Translations under genes and position numbers: made by a program | Origin: Cohnella nanjingensis | GTDB lineage: Bacteria > Bacillota > Bacilli > Paenibacillales > Paenibacillaceae | Direction of reading: 5' to 3' | NCBI RefSeq assembly: GCF_014212125.1 | Contig: NZ_JACJVP010000049.1 | Location: 1 to 37,505 of the forward strand | DNA: 37,505 nt | The notes under the pieces: generated by a model | Told to the model about the DNA's origin: nothing | The model's input: only the letters and a program-made list of their open reading frames with translations | Database searches by the model: none | In this document: positions 25,281 through 34,310 of the stretch, in pieces | Position numbering within the stretch: position 1 is the first letter of the stretch | Layout of the letters: each line of letters opens with the position of its first letter

Positions 25281-25303
25281 CCGGGAGGGCTTAACCCTCC
25301 CGG
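25281..25303 (+). other. Perfect stem-loop inside the operon after flgE
   Basis: CCGGGAGGG and CCCTCCCGG pair perfectly around CTTAA. No T tract follows, so it is not a standard terminator. It lies between the flgE stop and the swrD ribosome-binding site, where it may stabilise upstream RNA or reduce downstream expression. Confidence 0.75.
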
Positions 25304-25322
25304 TAGGTACGGAGGGATACCT

Positions 25323-25556
25323 ATGATCGCTGTCACCAGGCTTAACGGCAGCCAGTTCCACGTCAACGCGCTCCTGATCGAGACGGTGGAAGAGACGCCG
25401 GACACGATGATTACGCTGACGTCCGGCAAGAAGTACATAGTCATGGAAAATTCTTCGGATGTGATCCGTTCCATCCGGCACTATTTGCGCAGTATCGGCG
25501 TCATGGCGGCGCTCGCTAGCCCGCCGGACGCGCATTCGGAGGGAGCAACGTCATGA
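25323..25556 (+). CDS. swrD: FlbD-family protein SwrD
   Basis: The product has 77 residues. It starts MIAVTRLNGSQFHVNALLIE and continues with TMITLTSGKKYIVMENSSDV, the full-length FlbD-family pattern. In B. subtilis, SwrD raises motor power and is needed for swarming. The C-terminal 15 residues are extra and low in complexity. TACGGAGGG precedes the ATG. The stop overlaps the fliL start (ATGA). Confidence 0.92.
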   Translation: MIAVTRLNGSQFHVNALLIETVEETPDTMITLTSGKKYIVMENSSDVIRSIRHYLRSIGVMAALASPPDAHSEGATS

Positions 25557-26038
25557 AAAAAATGTTACCTTGGCTCGTTTCGCTGCTGCTGGCCATCACG
25601 CTGATCGTCATCGTCGGCCTTTATTCCTGGTCCACCTTCTTCGGCGGCAGTTCGGATGCGAAAAGCCCGGAAGCGCAAGCCCAAGATAGCGTGAAAAACG
25701 TGAAGGCCGAGAAGGTCTCCGCCGACGAGATGATCAAGGTCACATCCGAATTGAATGATATCAAGACGAACATTTCGGATACCAACTACGTCGTCATCTT
25801 CGGATTCTCGTTCCAGCTCGACAGCGAGAACGCGAAGAAAGAGTTCGATAAAATCAAAGATTCCGTCGTCAAGCCGATCGTCAACCGCGCCTTGTGGGAC
25901 GTGACGCCGGATCAGCTGCAGGGCACCAAAGGCAAGGATGCCCTGGTCGCTTCGCTCATCAACGAGATCAATCCCGTGCTCGCCAAAGGAAAAGTCACGA
26001 AAATCGGCATCACGAATTTCCTGATGTCGCAAATCTAG
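25553..26038 (+). CDS. fliL: Flagellar basal body-associated protein FliL
   Basis: The product has 161 residues. A single N-terminal membrane anchor (about residues 6-30, LVSLLLAITLIVIVGLYSW) is followed by an extracytoplasmic domain including TNYVVIFGFSFQLDSENAK and ending KVTKIGITNFLMSQI. FliL surrounds or stabilises stator units at the motor. It starts within the swrD stop codon and fliM follows after 37 bases. Family sequence conservation is weak, but length, topology and position agree. Confidence 0.92.
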   Translation: MKKMLPWLVSLLLAITLIVIVGLYSWSTFFGGSSDAKSPEAQAQDSVKNVKAEKVSADEMIKVTSELNDIKTNISDTNYVVIFGFSFQLDSENAKKEFDKIKDSVVKPIVNRALWDVTPDQLQGTKGKDALVASLINEINPVLAKGKVTKIGITNFLMSQI

Positions 26039-26075
26039 CCTATCATCCGAATCCTTTGGAAAGGGGTGACGAAAA

Positions 26076-27077
26076 TTGGTTGACGTTCTTTCGCAAAACG
26101 AGATCGACGCCCTATTGGCGGCCCTCTCCTCGGGAGAAATGGACGCGGAGGAGCTTCGAAAGGAAGACACGCAGAAAAAAGTCCGGGCTTACGACTTCAA
26201 ACGCGCGGTCCGGTTCTCCAAGGACCACATTCGCAGTCTGACCCGCATTCACGAGAACTTCGCGCGCTTCCTGACGACCTACTTCTCGGCGCAGCTGCGA
26301 ACGTTCGTCCAGATCAACGTCGTGCAGGTCGAACAGCTTCCCTACGACGAGTTCATCCGCTCCATTCCGAAGATGACGATTCTGAACATTTTCGAAGCGG
26401 AGCCGCTCGAAGGCCGGATGGTGCTCGAGGTCCATCCCAACGTCGCCTTCGCGATGCTGGACCGGCTGCTCGGCGGGGCGGGTTCCGCGCCGACCAAGAT
26501 CGGCAGCCTGACCGAGATCGAGACGATCATTATGGAGAAGATCTTCAGCCGGGCGCTGGAGACGCTGCAGGAAGCCTGGAAGACGGTCCTCGATATCGAG
26601 CCCCGTCTGGAAGCGCTCGAAACCAATCCGCAATTCATGCAGATCGTCTCTCCGAACGAGACGATCGCGCTCATCTCGCTTAGCACCAAGATCGGCGACA
26701 CGACCGGGATGATCAACCTGTGTATCCCGCACGTCGTCATCGAGCCGATCATGCCGAAGCTCTCGGTGCATCACTGGTTCGTCTCGCAGAAGAAGACGCG
26801 GGCGCCCGAAGAGCTGAAGCAGCTGGAACAGCGGGTCACGAAGGCGAAGCTTCCTGTGATCGCCGAGCTCGGTTCGTCGCGCATCTCCGTGCAAGAGTTC
26901 CTGAACCTCGCCGTAGGCGACGTGATCGCGTTACATAAGAGCACCGACATCGGCCTGGACATCAAGGTGGGAGACAAGCTCAAGTTCATCGGCAGCCCGG
27001 GCACGGTGCGGGACAAAATGGCGGTTCAGATTCACGAGATCGTCAGCGAAGGAGTGGAAGAAGGGTATGACGAGTAA
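26076..27077 (+). CDS. fliM: Flagellar motor switch protein FliM
   Basis: The product has 333 residues. The N-terminal CheY-P-binding peptide SQNEIDALLAAL is at residues 6-17. The middle CheC-like domain contains LEVHPNVAFAMLDRLLGGAG, and the C-terminal SPOA domain contains SRISVQEFLNLAVGDVIAL. It forms the C-ring wall with FliG and FliY. The start is TTG 26076 with AAAGGGG about 9 bases upstream. The gene overlaps fliY by 11 bases, typical of this pair. Confidence 0.97.
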   Translation: MVDVLSQNEIDALLAALSSGEMDAEELRKEDTQKKVRAYDFKRAVRFSKDHIRSLTRIHENFARFLTTYFSAQLRTFVQINVVQVEQLPYDEFIRSIPKMTILNIFEAEPLEGRMVLEVHPNVAFAMLDRLLGGAGSAPTKIGSLTEIETIIMEKIFSRALETLQEAWKTVLDIEPRLEALETNPQFMQIVSPNETIALISLSTKIGDTTGMINLCIPHVVIEPIMPKLSVHHWFVSQKKTRAPEELKQLEQRVTKAKLPVIAELGSSRISVQEFLNLAVGDVIALHKSTDIGLDIKVGDKLKFIGSPGTVRDKMAVQIHEIVSEGVEEGYDE

Positions 27078-28308
27078 AGATTACCTGTCCCAAGAGGAGA
27101 TCGACGCGCTGCTGCGGCAATCTTCGGGAGAGCAGCCGGACAGTCCGGCCGAAGCGTCCGACGGCGAAGTACACGTCGACGACTATTTGACGGCGTTGGA
27201 GCAAGATGCGCTCGGCGAGATCGGCAATATTACGTTCGGCAGCGCGGCGACGGCGTTGTCCACGCTGCTCGGACGAAAAGTGGACATCACGACGCCCAAA
27301 GTATCGATGATCTCCCGCGGCAAGTTCGTCAGCGAGTTTCCGAAGCCGCACGTCGCCGTTCACGTGCATTACGTGACGGGCTTCGAAGGGATCAATTCGC
27401 TCGTGATCAAGGCGCACGACGCCCAAGTCATCGCCGACCTCATGCTGGGCGGCGAAGGCAACGTGGAGACCGAAGAACTGAACGAGATCCACATCAGCGC
27501 GGTGCAAGAAGCGATGAACCAGATGATGGGATCGTCCGCGACGTCGATGTCGACGATCTTTAACCGGTTCGTCAACATCTCGCCGCCGGCCATCGACGTG
27601 ATGGACGTGAAGAACAACACCGGCATCGACAACATTCCGCCGGAAGAGCAGTTCGTCAAGATCTCGTTCCGCCTCAAGATCGGGGAACTGATCGACTCGA
27701 CGATCATGCAGCTGCTCACGGTTCCGTTCGCGAAGGAACTCGTGTCCTCGCTCATCGGAGGAGCCGCCGAGGAAGCCGCGCCGACCTATGAAGCGGTCTA
27801 TGAAGCGCCGCCGGCCGCGAGCGCGCCGCCGCCCGTACAGCAGCAGACCGCCTATGCGCCGCCGCCGGCGAGCGCAGCGTATCCGCCGCCCGCCGCGCAT
27901 TCGGCGCCGCCTGCCGCTTACGCGCAGCCGCCGTACGCAGGCGTACCCGCCCAGCCGCAAGCGCTCGGAGGCGCCGCCCACCGCAACGTGAGCGTGCAGC
28001 CCGTGCAATTCGCGAACCTGTCGGGCGGACAGCCGGGGGCGCTGGACGAGACGAACTTGAACCTGCTGCTCGACATTCCGCTGCGGGTGACGGTCGAATT
28101 GGGGCGCACCCAGAAGCAAATCAAGGATATCTTGGAGTTGTCCCAAGGCTCCATCATCGAGCTGGACAAACTGGCAGGCGAACCCGTAGACATCTTGGTC
28201 AACAACAAACTGATCGCCAAAGGCGAGGTCGTGGTCATCGACGAGAATTTCGGCGTCCGCGTAACCGATATCGTCAGCCAATGGGATCGCGTCCAAAAAA
28301 TCCAATAA
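27067..28308 (+). CDS. fliY: Flagellar motor switch phosphatase FliY
   Basis: The product has 413 residues in three parts. An N-terminal EEIDALLRQ peptide resembles that of FliM. The CheC-like domain (about residues 35-235) has two phosphatase helices, LGEIGNITFGSA and AVQEAMNQMMGSS, each with the E-x-x-N pair. The FliN-like SPOA domain is near the C-terminus, LLLDIPLRVTVELGRTQKQI. A Pro/Ala/Tyr-rich linker lies between (about 240-305). FliY dephosphorylates CheY-P at the switch and replaces FliN in Bacillales. No separate fliN is present in this operon. cheY follows directly. Confidence 0.96.
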   Translation: MTSKDYLSQEEIDALLRQSSGEQPDSPAEASDGEVHVDDYLTALEQDALGEIGNITFGSAATALSTLLGRKVDITTPKVSMISRGKFVSEFPKPHVAVHVHYVTGFEGINSLVIKAHDAQVIADLMLGGEGNVETEELNEIHISAVQEAMNQMMGSSATSMSTIFNRFVNISPPAIDVMDVKNNTGIDNIPPEEQFVKISFRLKIGELIDSTIMQLLTVPFAKELVSSLIGGAAEEAAPTYEAVYEAPPAASAPPPVQQQTAYAPPPASAAYPPPAAHSAPPAAYAQPPYAGVPAQPQALGGAAHRNVSVQPVQFANLSGGQPGALDETNLNLLLDIPLRVTVELGRTQKQIKDILELSQGSIIELDKLAGEPVDILVNNKLIAKGEVVVIDENFGVRVTDIVSQWDRVQKIQ

Positions 28309-28332
28309 CGTACCGACTGGGAGGAACCCGAT

Positions 28333-28695
28333 ATGGCAAACCGCATTTTGATCGTAGACGACGCCGCATTCATGCGCATGATGATTCGCGATATTTTGAC
28401 CAAAAACGGCTATGAGGTGGTAGGCGAAGCGCAAGACGGCGCCCAAGCGATCGAGAAATTCAAGGAGCTCACCCCGGATCTGATCACGATGGACATCACG
28501 ATGCCGGAGATGGACGGCATCGCGGCGCTGAAGGAAATCCGGAAGATGGACGCGAACGCCAAAGTGATCATGTGCTCCGCCATGGGGCAGCAGGCGATGG
28601 TCATCGACGCCATTCAAGCCGGCGCCAAAGACTTTATCGTCAAGCCGTTCCAAGCGGACCGCGTCATCGAAGCGATCAAGAAGACGCTCGGCTAG
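28333..28695 (+). CDS. cheY: Chemotaxis response regulator CheY
   Basis: The product has 120 residues, a single receiver domain. The acidic pocket is D9-D10 in RILIVDDAAFMR, the phosphorylation site is D54 in LITMDITMPEMDG, and the switch Ser and Lys lie in IMCSAMGQQ and FIVKPFQ. When phosphorylated by CheA it binds the FliM N-terminus. GGGAGGAA precedes the ATG. Its place between fliY and fliO is the same as in B. subtilis. Confidence 0.97.
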   Translation: MANRILIVDDAAFMRMMIRDILTKNGYEVVGEAQDGAQAIEKFKELTPDLITMDITMPEMDGIAALKEIRKMDANAKVIMCSAMGQQAMVIDAIQAGAKDFIVKPFQADRVIEAIKKTLG

Positions 28696-28710
28696 TCGGG
28701 AGCGGCGCGA

Positions 28711-29244
28711 ATGTCTGCAACGTGGCTCGCGAGCGGCTATTCCGGGACTTCTTCCTGGGATTTGCTGTGGGTATTGTTTGTACTGGTCTTAATGGTCGGC
28801 GGGATCGTGCTGCTGCTGCGGTTCCTAGGCAAACGCAATCGCGGCTGGTGGATGAACCGGTCGCTTCGCTCTTTGGGCGGTCTGCCGCTCGGGACGAACA
28901 AATCGATGCAGATCGTGGAATGGAACGGCCGCATCTATGTGCTGGGCGTCGGCGACGACGTGACGCTGATCGAATCGATCAGCGATCCCGATCAAGTGAC
29001 GGCGTTGCTCGCCGCCCACGACGTGGCGAACGCCGAAGCCCGCCCGGGCATGCCGCCTTGGCTCCGGCAGTGGATGAACCGCCGGCAGCCGGAGGGGGAG
29101 CGGGGCGTTTCGGCGCCGGCCGCCCCGCCGCCCAGCTTTGAACAAACGCTGGAGAATCGTATGCGCGAGCTGTCGGAACGCCGGCAGAAGGTCGGGCAAA
29201 TGCTCTCGGACAGCCGAACAGAAGATCGGACGGAAGAACCATGA
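28711..29244 (+). CDS. fliO: Flagellar biosynthesis protein FliO/FliZ
   Basis: The product has 177 residues. One membrane segment (about residues 16-38, DLLWVLFVLVLMVGGIVLLL) is followed by the FliO core with RSLGGLPLGTNKSMQIVEWN and IYVLGVGDDVTLIE. The C-terminal half is charged and of low complexity. FliO helps FliP form its ring in the export gate. The ATG has GGGAG upstream, and the stop overlaps fliP by 4 bases. The family is variable, so the call relies on core motif plus position. Confidence 0.9.
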   Translation: MSATWLASGYSGTSSWDLLWVLFVLVLMVGGIVLLLRFLGKRNRGWWMNRSLRSLGGLPLGTNKSMQIVEWNGRIYVLGVGDDVTLIESISDPDQVTALLAAHDVANAEARPGMPPWLRQWMNRRQPEGERGVSAPAAPPPSFEQTLENRMRELSERRQKVGQMLSDSRTEDRTEEP

Positions 29245-29993
29245 AGATGAAGTTAGCCACCAGCATCTCGGGCATGTTCGCGATGATGCTCTACGCCGGC
29301 AGCACGGCGTTCGCGGAAGGCAGTCCGGCCATCAGCATCACCATGGGAGACGGCAAAGAGCCCGTCGGCGCTTCCTCGCTCTCGCTGCTGCTGCTGATCA
29401 CCGTGCTGAGCCTGGCGCCCGCGATCCTCGTCCTGATGACGAGCTTCACGCGGATCGTCATCGTGCTGGGGTTCGTAAGGACCTCGCTCGGCACGCAGCA
29501 GATGCCGCCGAACCAAGTGCTGATCGGGCTGGCGCTGTTCCTGACCCTGTTCATCATGTCGCCGACGCTGACCCAAGTGAACGATCAAGCGCTGCAGCCT
29601 TACCTCAAGGGGGACATCACCCAGACGGAGGCGCTGCAGAAGGCGTCGGTGCCGATGAAGGCGTTCATGTACAAGCACACCCGGCCCAAAGACTTGCTGC
29701 TGTTTATGAATTACACGAAGACCGAGAAGCCGAAATCCTACCAGGATATTCCGATTACCGTACTCGTTCCGGCTTACGCGATCAGCGAACTGAAAACGGC
29801 GTTTCAGATGGGGTTCATGATCTTCATTCCTTTCCTCGTCATCGATATGGTCGTCGCCAGTACGCTCATGGCGATGGGGATGATGATGCTGCCGCCCGTC
29901 ATGATCTCGCTGCCGTTCAAGATTCTGCTCTTCGTGCTCGTCGACGGCTGGTACCTCATCGTCAAATCGCTGCTCGATAGCTTTCAGACCTGA
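29241..29993 (+). CDS. fliP: Flagellar type III export gate protein FliP
   Basis: The product has 250 residues. An N-terminal signal peptide probably ends near AFAEGSP (about residue 25). Four membrane segments follow. Signatures are VLMTSFTRIVIVLGFVRTSLG and PITVLVPAYAISELKTAFQMG. FliP is the main component of the FliPQR core gate. It starts in the last codons of fliO, and fliQ follows after 33 bases. Confidence 0.97.
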   Translation: MKMKLATSISGMFAMMLYAGSTAFAEGSPAISITMGDGKEPVGASSLSLLLLITVLSLAPAILVLMTSFTRIVIVLGFVRTSLGTQQMPPNQVLIGLALFLTLFIMSPTLTQVNDQALQPYLKGDITQTEALQKASVPMKAFMYKHTRPKDLLLFMNYTKTEKPKSYQDIPITVLVPAYAISELKTAFQMGFMIFIPFLVIDMVVASTLMAMGMMMLPPVMISLPFKILLFVLVDGWYLIVKSLLDSFQT

Positions 29994-30026
29994 AGATAAG
30001 CGAGGACGAACCTTGGAGGGAATGGA

Positions 30027-30296
30027 ATGAGTGCCGAATTCGTCATCGGATTGGCGGGACAAGCCTTATACACGGTATTGAAAGTGAGCGCGCCGATGCT
30101 CGGGATCGGCTTGATCGTCGGCCTCTTGGTCAGCATCTTCCAAGCGACCACCCAGATCCAAGAGCAGACGCTCGCCTTCATTCCCAAAATTATCGCCGTC
30201 TTCGTCGCGTTGCTGGTGTTCGGTCCCTGGATCTTGAACACGATGGTGGATTTTACCAGCCATCTGCTCGGCAATCTGGCGAACTACATCGGGTGA
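30027..30296 (+). CDS. fliQ: Flagellar type III export gate protein FliQ
   Basis: The product has 89 residues with two membrane helices separated by a loop containing FQATTQIQEQTLAFIPKI, the FliQ signature. It winds around the FliP/FliR core of the export gate. TTGGAGGGAATGG precedes the ATG. fliR starts 7 bases downstream. Confidence 0.97.
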   Translation: MSAEFVIGLAGQALYTVLKVSAPMLGIGLIVGLLVSIFQATTQIQEQTLAFIPKIIAVFVALLVFGPWILNTMVDFTSHLLGNLANYIG

Positions 30297-30303
30297 GGCG
30301 CGC

Positions 30304-31092
30304 ATGGACATGGTGATGCAGGTTTTTCCTGCCTACATGCTGGTGTTCTGTCGCATCTCCTCGTTTCTGATGGTCGCGCCCGTCTTCTCGACGAGAACGA
30401 TACCCAAGACGTTCAAAGTCGGGATCGCGTTCTTCATCTCGATCATCGTCTTCCTGTCGGTCGGGTTCGACAAGCCCGTGCCGCTCGACGGCGCCTATAT
30501 CCTGGCCGTTATGAAGGAAGTGCTGGCCGGCCTCATCATCGGCTATACGGCTTATCTGTTCTTCACGGTCGTGCAGACTTCCGGCGCCTTCATAGACATG
30601 CAGATGGGCTTCGCGATCGCGAACATCGTCGACCCGCTCACCGGCGTGTCGGCGCCGATGCTCGGCAACCTGAAGTTCATGATGATGACGCTCGTCTTCC
30701 TGTCCATCAACGGCCACCATTATCTGATCGGGGCGATCATGGACAGCTACAAATGGCTGCCGCTCGACAATCACCTGTTCCATACGGTCTACGAGGGACG
30801 GATGACCGAGTTTCTCACCCGAACGTTCGCGGATACGTTCCTGTTGGCGCTCCAGATCTCCGCGCCGCTCGTGGTCGCGATGTTCCTGACGGACGTCGGA
30901 CTCGGACTGCTGGCCCGGACCGCGCCGCAGTACAACGTGTTCGTCATCGGCATTCCGGTGAAGATCCTGGTGGGGCTCGCGCTGCTCATTCTGCTGATGC
31001 CGGGGTTCAGCACCTTGTTCCAGATGGTGTTCGACCGGATGTTCGGGGCGCTGGAGAAGCTGTTCGTCATCATGAAGGCCACCGGGCCATGA
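30304..31092 (+). CDS. fliR: Flagellar type III export gate protein FliR
   Basis: The product has 262 residues, about six membrane segments. Family features include an N-terminal YMLVFCRISSFLMVAPVFST, then DMQMGFAIANIVDPLTG and a C-terminal PVKILVGLALLILLMPGF. FliR is a single subunit combining FliP-like and FliQ-like parts in the gate. The stop TGA overlaps an ATG at 31089, but the likely flhB start is further downstream. Confidence 0.96.
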   Translation: MDMVMQVFPAYMLVFCRISSFLMVAPVFSTRTIPKTFKVGIAFFISIIVFLSVGFDKPVPLDGAYILAVMKEVLAGLIIGYTAYLFFTVVQTSGAFIDMQMGFAIANIVDPLTGVSAPMLGNLKFMMMTLVFLSINGHHYLIGAIMDSYKWLPLDNHLFHTVYEGRMTEFLTRTFADTFLLALQISAPLVVAMFLTDVGLGLLARTAPQYNVFVIGIPVKILVGLALLILLMPGFSTLFQMVFDRMFGALEKLFVIMKATGP

Positions 31093-31130
31093 TCCGGCCG
31101 GACGGCTTGGTTGCGAAGGAGGAGACCCGA

Positions 31131-32231
31131 TTGAACCGCGATCGATACCCGCTTCGCATGGACCTGCAGCTGTTCGCGGGAGAGAAGACGGAGAAGGCGA
31201 CGCCGAAAAAGCGCGACGAAGCCCGGAATAAAGGCCAAGTCGCCAAGAGCCCGGAGATCGCGAGCTCGCTGATTCTGATCGCCGTGCTGTCCGTCATGCT
31301 GATGCTCGGCTCCTTTTTTCGCGAGCGGGTGTTCGGATTGTTCGCGGACGTGTTCCGCAACGAGCTGACGATGGAGATTACGGACGCGAACGTGTTCGCC
31401 ATGTTCGCCAAGTACGCGCTGCAGATGCTGCTGCTCCTGGCGCCGATCCTGATCGCGACGCTCATCGTCGCGCTGGCGGCGAGCTACGCCCAGATCGGAT
31501 GGCTGTTCACGACGGAAACGCTCAAGCCGCACTTCAACAAGCTAAATCCGCTCACGGGCGTGAAGAATCTGTTCGGGACGCGGTCGGTCGTCGAATTTCT
31601 GAAGAGCTCGCTCAAGCTGACTGCGGTCGGGCTCGTCGTCTACATGGTGATCTGGGCGGAGCGCGATCGGATCATGGCGCTTGCGCACGTGCCTATGGAA
31701 GACGTGTTCTCCTTCGCGGCCAGCCTCACGATGAGACTCGCGCTGCTCGTGGGGGCGCTGCTGTTCGCCCTGGCGATCGGCGACTACTACTATCAGAAAT
31801 ACGAGTACGAGAAAAGCTTGCGCATGAGCAAGCAGGATATCAAAGACGAGTTCAAGAACGCGGAAGGCGATCCGCTGATCAAAGGCAAGATCAAGGAACG
31901 GCAGCGTCGGATGGCGCTGATGCGGATGATGCAGGAAGTACCCAAAGCCGACGTCATCATCACCAACCCGACGCACTTCGCGGTCGCGCTGCAATACGAC
32001 GGGACGAAGATGGACGCCCCGCGCGTCATCGCCAAGGGCCAGGATTATCTGGCGCTGCGGATCCGGGAGATCGCCAAGGCGAACGATGTCGTAACGATGG
32101 AAAACAAGCCGCTCGCCCGCGCGCTGTTCGAACGGACGGAAGTCGGGGACGTCGTCCCCGCGGATCTGTTCCAGGCGGTCGCGGAAGTGCTGGCCTACGT
32201 ATATCGGCTCAAAGGCCGCAGGAAAGCGTAA
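31131..32231 (+). CDS. flhB: Flagellar export gate and substrate-switch protein FlhB
   Basis: The product has 366 residues. The N-terminal LQLFAGEKTEKATPKKRDEA is diagnostic. Four membrane segments follow, then the cytoplasmic domain with the self-cleavage motif NPTH at residues 279-282. Cleavage there allows the switch from hook to filament export on a signal from FliK. TTG 31131 has AAGGAGGAG 7 bases upstream and gives MNRDRYPLRMDLQLFAG, as in relatives. The ATG at 31089 overlaps the fliR stop and would add 14 residues; the ATG at 31158 lacks a ribosome-binding site. Its C-terminal domain has a stand-alone paralogue at 907-1236. Confidence 0.96.
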   Translation: MNRDRYPLRMDLQLFAGEKTEKATPKKRDEARNKGQVAKSPEIASSLILIAVLSVMLMLGSFFRERVFGLFADVFRNELTMEITDANVFAMFAKYALQMLLLLAPILIATLIVALAASYAQIGWLFTTETLKPHFNKLNPLTGVKNLFGTRSVVEFLKSSLKLTAVGLVVYMVIWAERDRIMALAHVPMEDVFSFAASLTMRLALLVGALLFALAIGDYYYQKYEYEKSLRMSKQDIKDEFKNAEGDPLIKGKIKERQRRMALMRMMQEVPKADVIITNPTHFAVALQYDGTKMDAPRVIAKGQDYLALRIREIAKANDVVTMENKPLARALFERTEVGDVVPADLFQAVAEVLAYVYRLKGRRKA

Positions 32232-32276
32232 GCGCGGGCGCTTCGCGCGCATCACCGAGAGAGGGAGGGAACGCCA

Positions 32277-34310
32277 GTGAAAATCCGGGACTTAAGCATC
32301 CTTGTCGGCATCATCGGCATCGTCCTGATGATGGTCGTCCCTATCCCCAAGCATTTGCTGGACTTGCTGCTGATCGTCAACATCTCGGCCGCGCTCATGA
32401 TTCTGCTCATCTCCATGAACACGCGGGACGCGATTCAATTCTCGATCTTCCCGACTTTGCTGCTCATCACGACGCTGTTCCGGCTGGCGCTCAACGTCTC
32501 CACGACGCGCCTCATCCTCTCGGGGCATGACGCGGGCAAAGTCGTCGCGACGTTCGGCAGCTTCGTGGCGGGCGGACAGATCGCGATCGGCTTTATCGTC
32601 TTCTTGATCCTCGTCATCGTGCAGTTCATCGTCATCACGAAGGGCTCCGAGCGCGTGGCGGAAGTCGCCGCCCGCTTCACGCTCGACGCGATGCCGGGCA
32701 AGCAGATGAGCATCGACGCCGACTTGAACGCCGGCCTGATCAACGAGATGCAGGCGCGCGAGCGGCGGGAGAAGATCGAGAAGGAAGCGGACTTCTACGG
32801 CGCGATGGACGGCGCGAGCAAGTTCGTCAAGGGAGACGCGATCGCGAGCATCATCATCGTCGCCATCAACCTGATCGGCGGCTTCGTCATCGGGATGGCG
32901 ATCCATGGCATGACTCTCAACGATTCGCTCAATACATACGCCATCCTCAGTATCGGGGACGGCCTCGTCAGCCAGATTCCGGCGCTGCTCATCAGCACCG
33001 CGACCGGTATCATCGTCACCCGGGCCGCCTCCGAAGGGAACATGGCCCAGGACCTGTCGACGCAGCTGTTCCGCTATCCGAAGCTGCTCTACATCGTCGC
33101 CGGCACGGTCACGCTGCTCGGCATCGCGACGCCGATCGGCATCGTCGCGACGATCCCCTACGCCGCGATCCTCGCGATCGCCGGCTACCGGCTGCAGCGC
33201 AACCTGGCGAAGCGGCAGCACGAGGAGGAACTGCTCGTCGAGGAGAAGCAGATCGAGGAAGTCCGAAGCCCCGAGAGCGTCATCAGCCTGCTGCAGGTCG
33301 ATCCGATCGAGTTCGAGTTCGGATACGGGCTCATCCCGCTGGCCGACGCGCAGCAAGGCGGAGACCTGCTGGACCGGATCATTCTGATCCGCCGCCAGTG
33401 CGCGCTCGAGATGGGACTTATCGTCCCGGTCATCCGCATCCGCGACAACATTCAGCTGAAGCCGAACGAATACGTCATCAAGATGAAGGGCAACACGGTC
33501 GCCCGCGGCGAGCTGCTGCTGCATCACTACCTGGCGATGAGCCCGGGCTTCGAGGACGATGCCGTGACGGGGATCCCGACGAAAGAACCCGCGTTCGGCC
33601 TCCCGGCGCTGTGGATCGACGAAGCGACGAAGGAGCGGGCGGAGCTCGCCGGCTACACGGTCGTCGATCCGCCGTCGGTCGTCGCTACGCACCTGACCGA
33701 AGTGATCAAGCGGTACGCGCACGAGCTGATCGGCCGCCAAGAGACCAAGTCGCTGGTCGACAGCGTCAAGGAAAGCTACGCCACGCTGGTGGACGAGCTC
33801 GTCCCGAACATCCTCACGGTCGGCGACATCCAGAAAGTGCTCGCCAAGCTGCTCAAGGAGAAGATCTCGATCCGCGACCTCGTCACCATCTTCGAGACGC
33901 TGGCGGATTACGGCAAGTACACCAAGGATCCGGACGTGCTGACCGAATACGTCCGTCAGGCGTTGTCGCGGCAGATCACCCAGCAGTTCGCGAATCCGAA
34001 CGAGCCGCTGAAGGTCATCACGGTCAGTCCCGGCGTGGAGAAGAAAATCGCGGAGGCGGTGCAGCAATCCGATCAAGGGAGCTACTTGGCCATGGAGCCT
34101 ACCTCCACGCAGGCGATCTATAACAAGCTGAGCGAGCAGATCAACAAGACCCTGCAATCGGGGCAGCAGCCGATCATCCTGACGTCGCCGAATATCCGGA
34201 TGTACATGCGCCAATTGATCGAACGCAGCCTGCAGGACATTCCGGTTCTTTCTTATAGCGAACTGGAGCCGAACATCGAAGTGCAAAGCGTCGGGGTGGT
34301 GAACGCATGA
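32277..34310 (+). CDS. flhA: Flagellar type III export gate protein FlhA
   Basis: The product has 677 residues, the usual length. The N-terminal half (to about residue 310) holds about eight membrane segments and the FHIPEP-family pattern, including LLITTLFRLALNVSTTRLIL and GDGLVSQIPALLISTATGII. The C-terminal cytoplasmic domain forms the nonameric docking ring for chaperone-substrate complexes. The start is GTG 32277 with GAGGGAGGGA upstream. The stop overlaps flhF (ATGA). Confidence 0.98.
   Translation: MKIRDLSILVGIIGIVLMMVVPIPKHLLDLLLIVNISAALMILLISMNTRDAIQFSIFPTLLLITTLFRLALNVSTTRLILSGHDAGKVVATFGSFVAGGQIAIGFIVFLILVIVQFIVITKGSERVAEVAARFTLDAMPGKQMSIDADLNAGLINEMQARERREKIEKEADFYGAMDGASKFVKGDAIASIIIVAINLIGGFVIGMAIHGMTLNDSLNTYAILSIGDGLVSQIPALLISTATGIIVTRAASEGNMAQDLSTQLFRYPKLLYIVAGTVTLLGIATPIGIVATIPYAAILAIAGYRLQRNLAKRQHEEELLVEEKQIEEVRSPESVISLLQVDPIEFEFGYGLIPLADAQQGGDLLDRIILIRRQCALEMGLIVPVIRIRDNIQLKPNEYVIKMKGNTVARGELLLHHYLAMSPGFEDDAVTGIPTKEPAFGLPALWIDEATKERAELAGYTVVDPPSVVATHLTEVIKRYAHELIGRQETKSLVDSVKESYATLVDELVPNILTVGDIQKVLAKLLKEKISIRDLVTIFETLADYGKYTKDPDVLTEYVRQALSRQITQQFANPNEPLKVITVSPGVEKKIAEAVQQSDQGSYLAMEPTSTQAIYNKLSEQINKTLQSGQQPIILTSPNIRMYMRQLIERSLQDIPVLSYSELEPNIEVQSVGVVNA

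Noticed and set aside
30753..31130. Upstream extension of the flhB frame into fliR
   Set aside because: The extension has no FlhB character. The TTG at 31131 has a strong ribosome-binding site and gives the family start.
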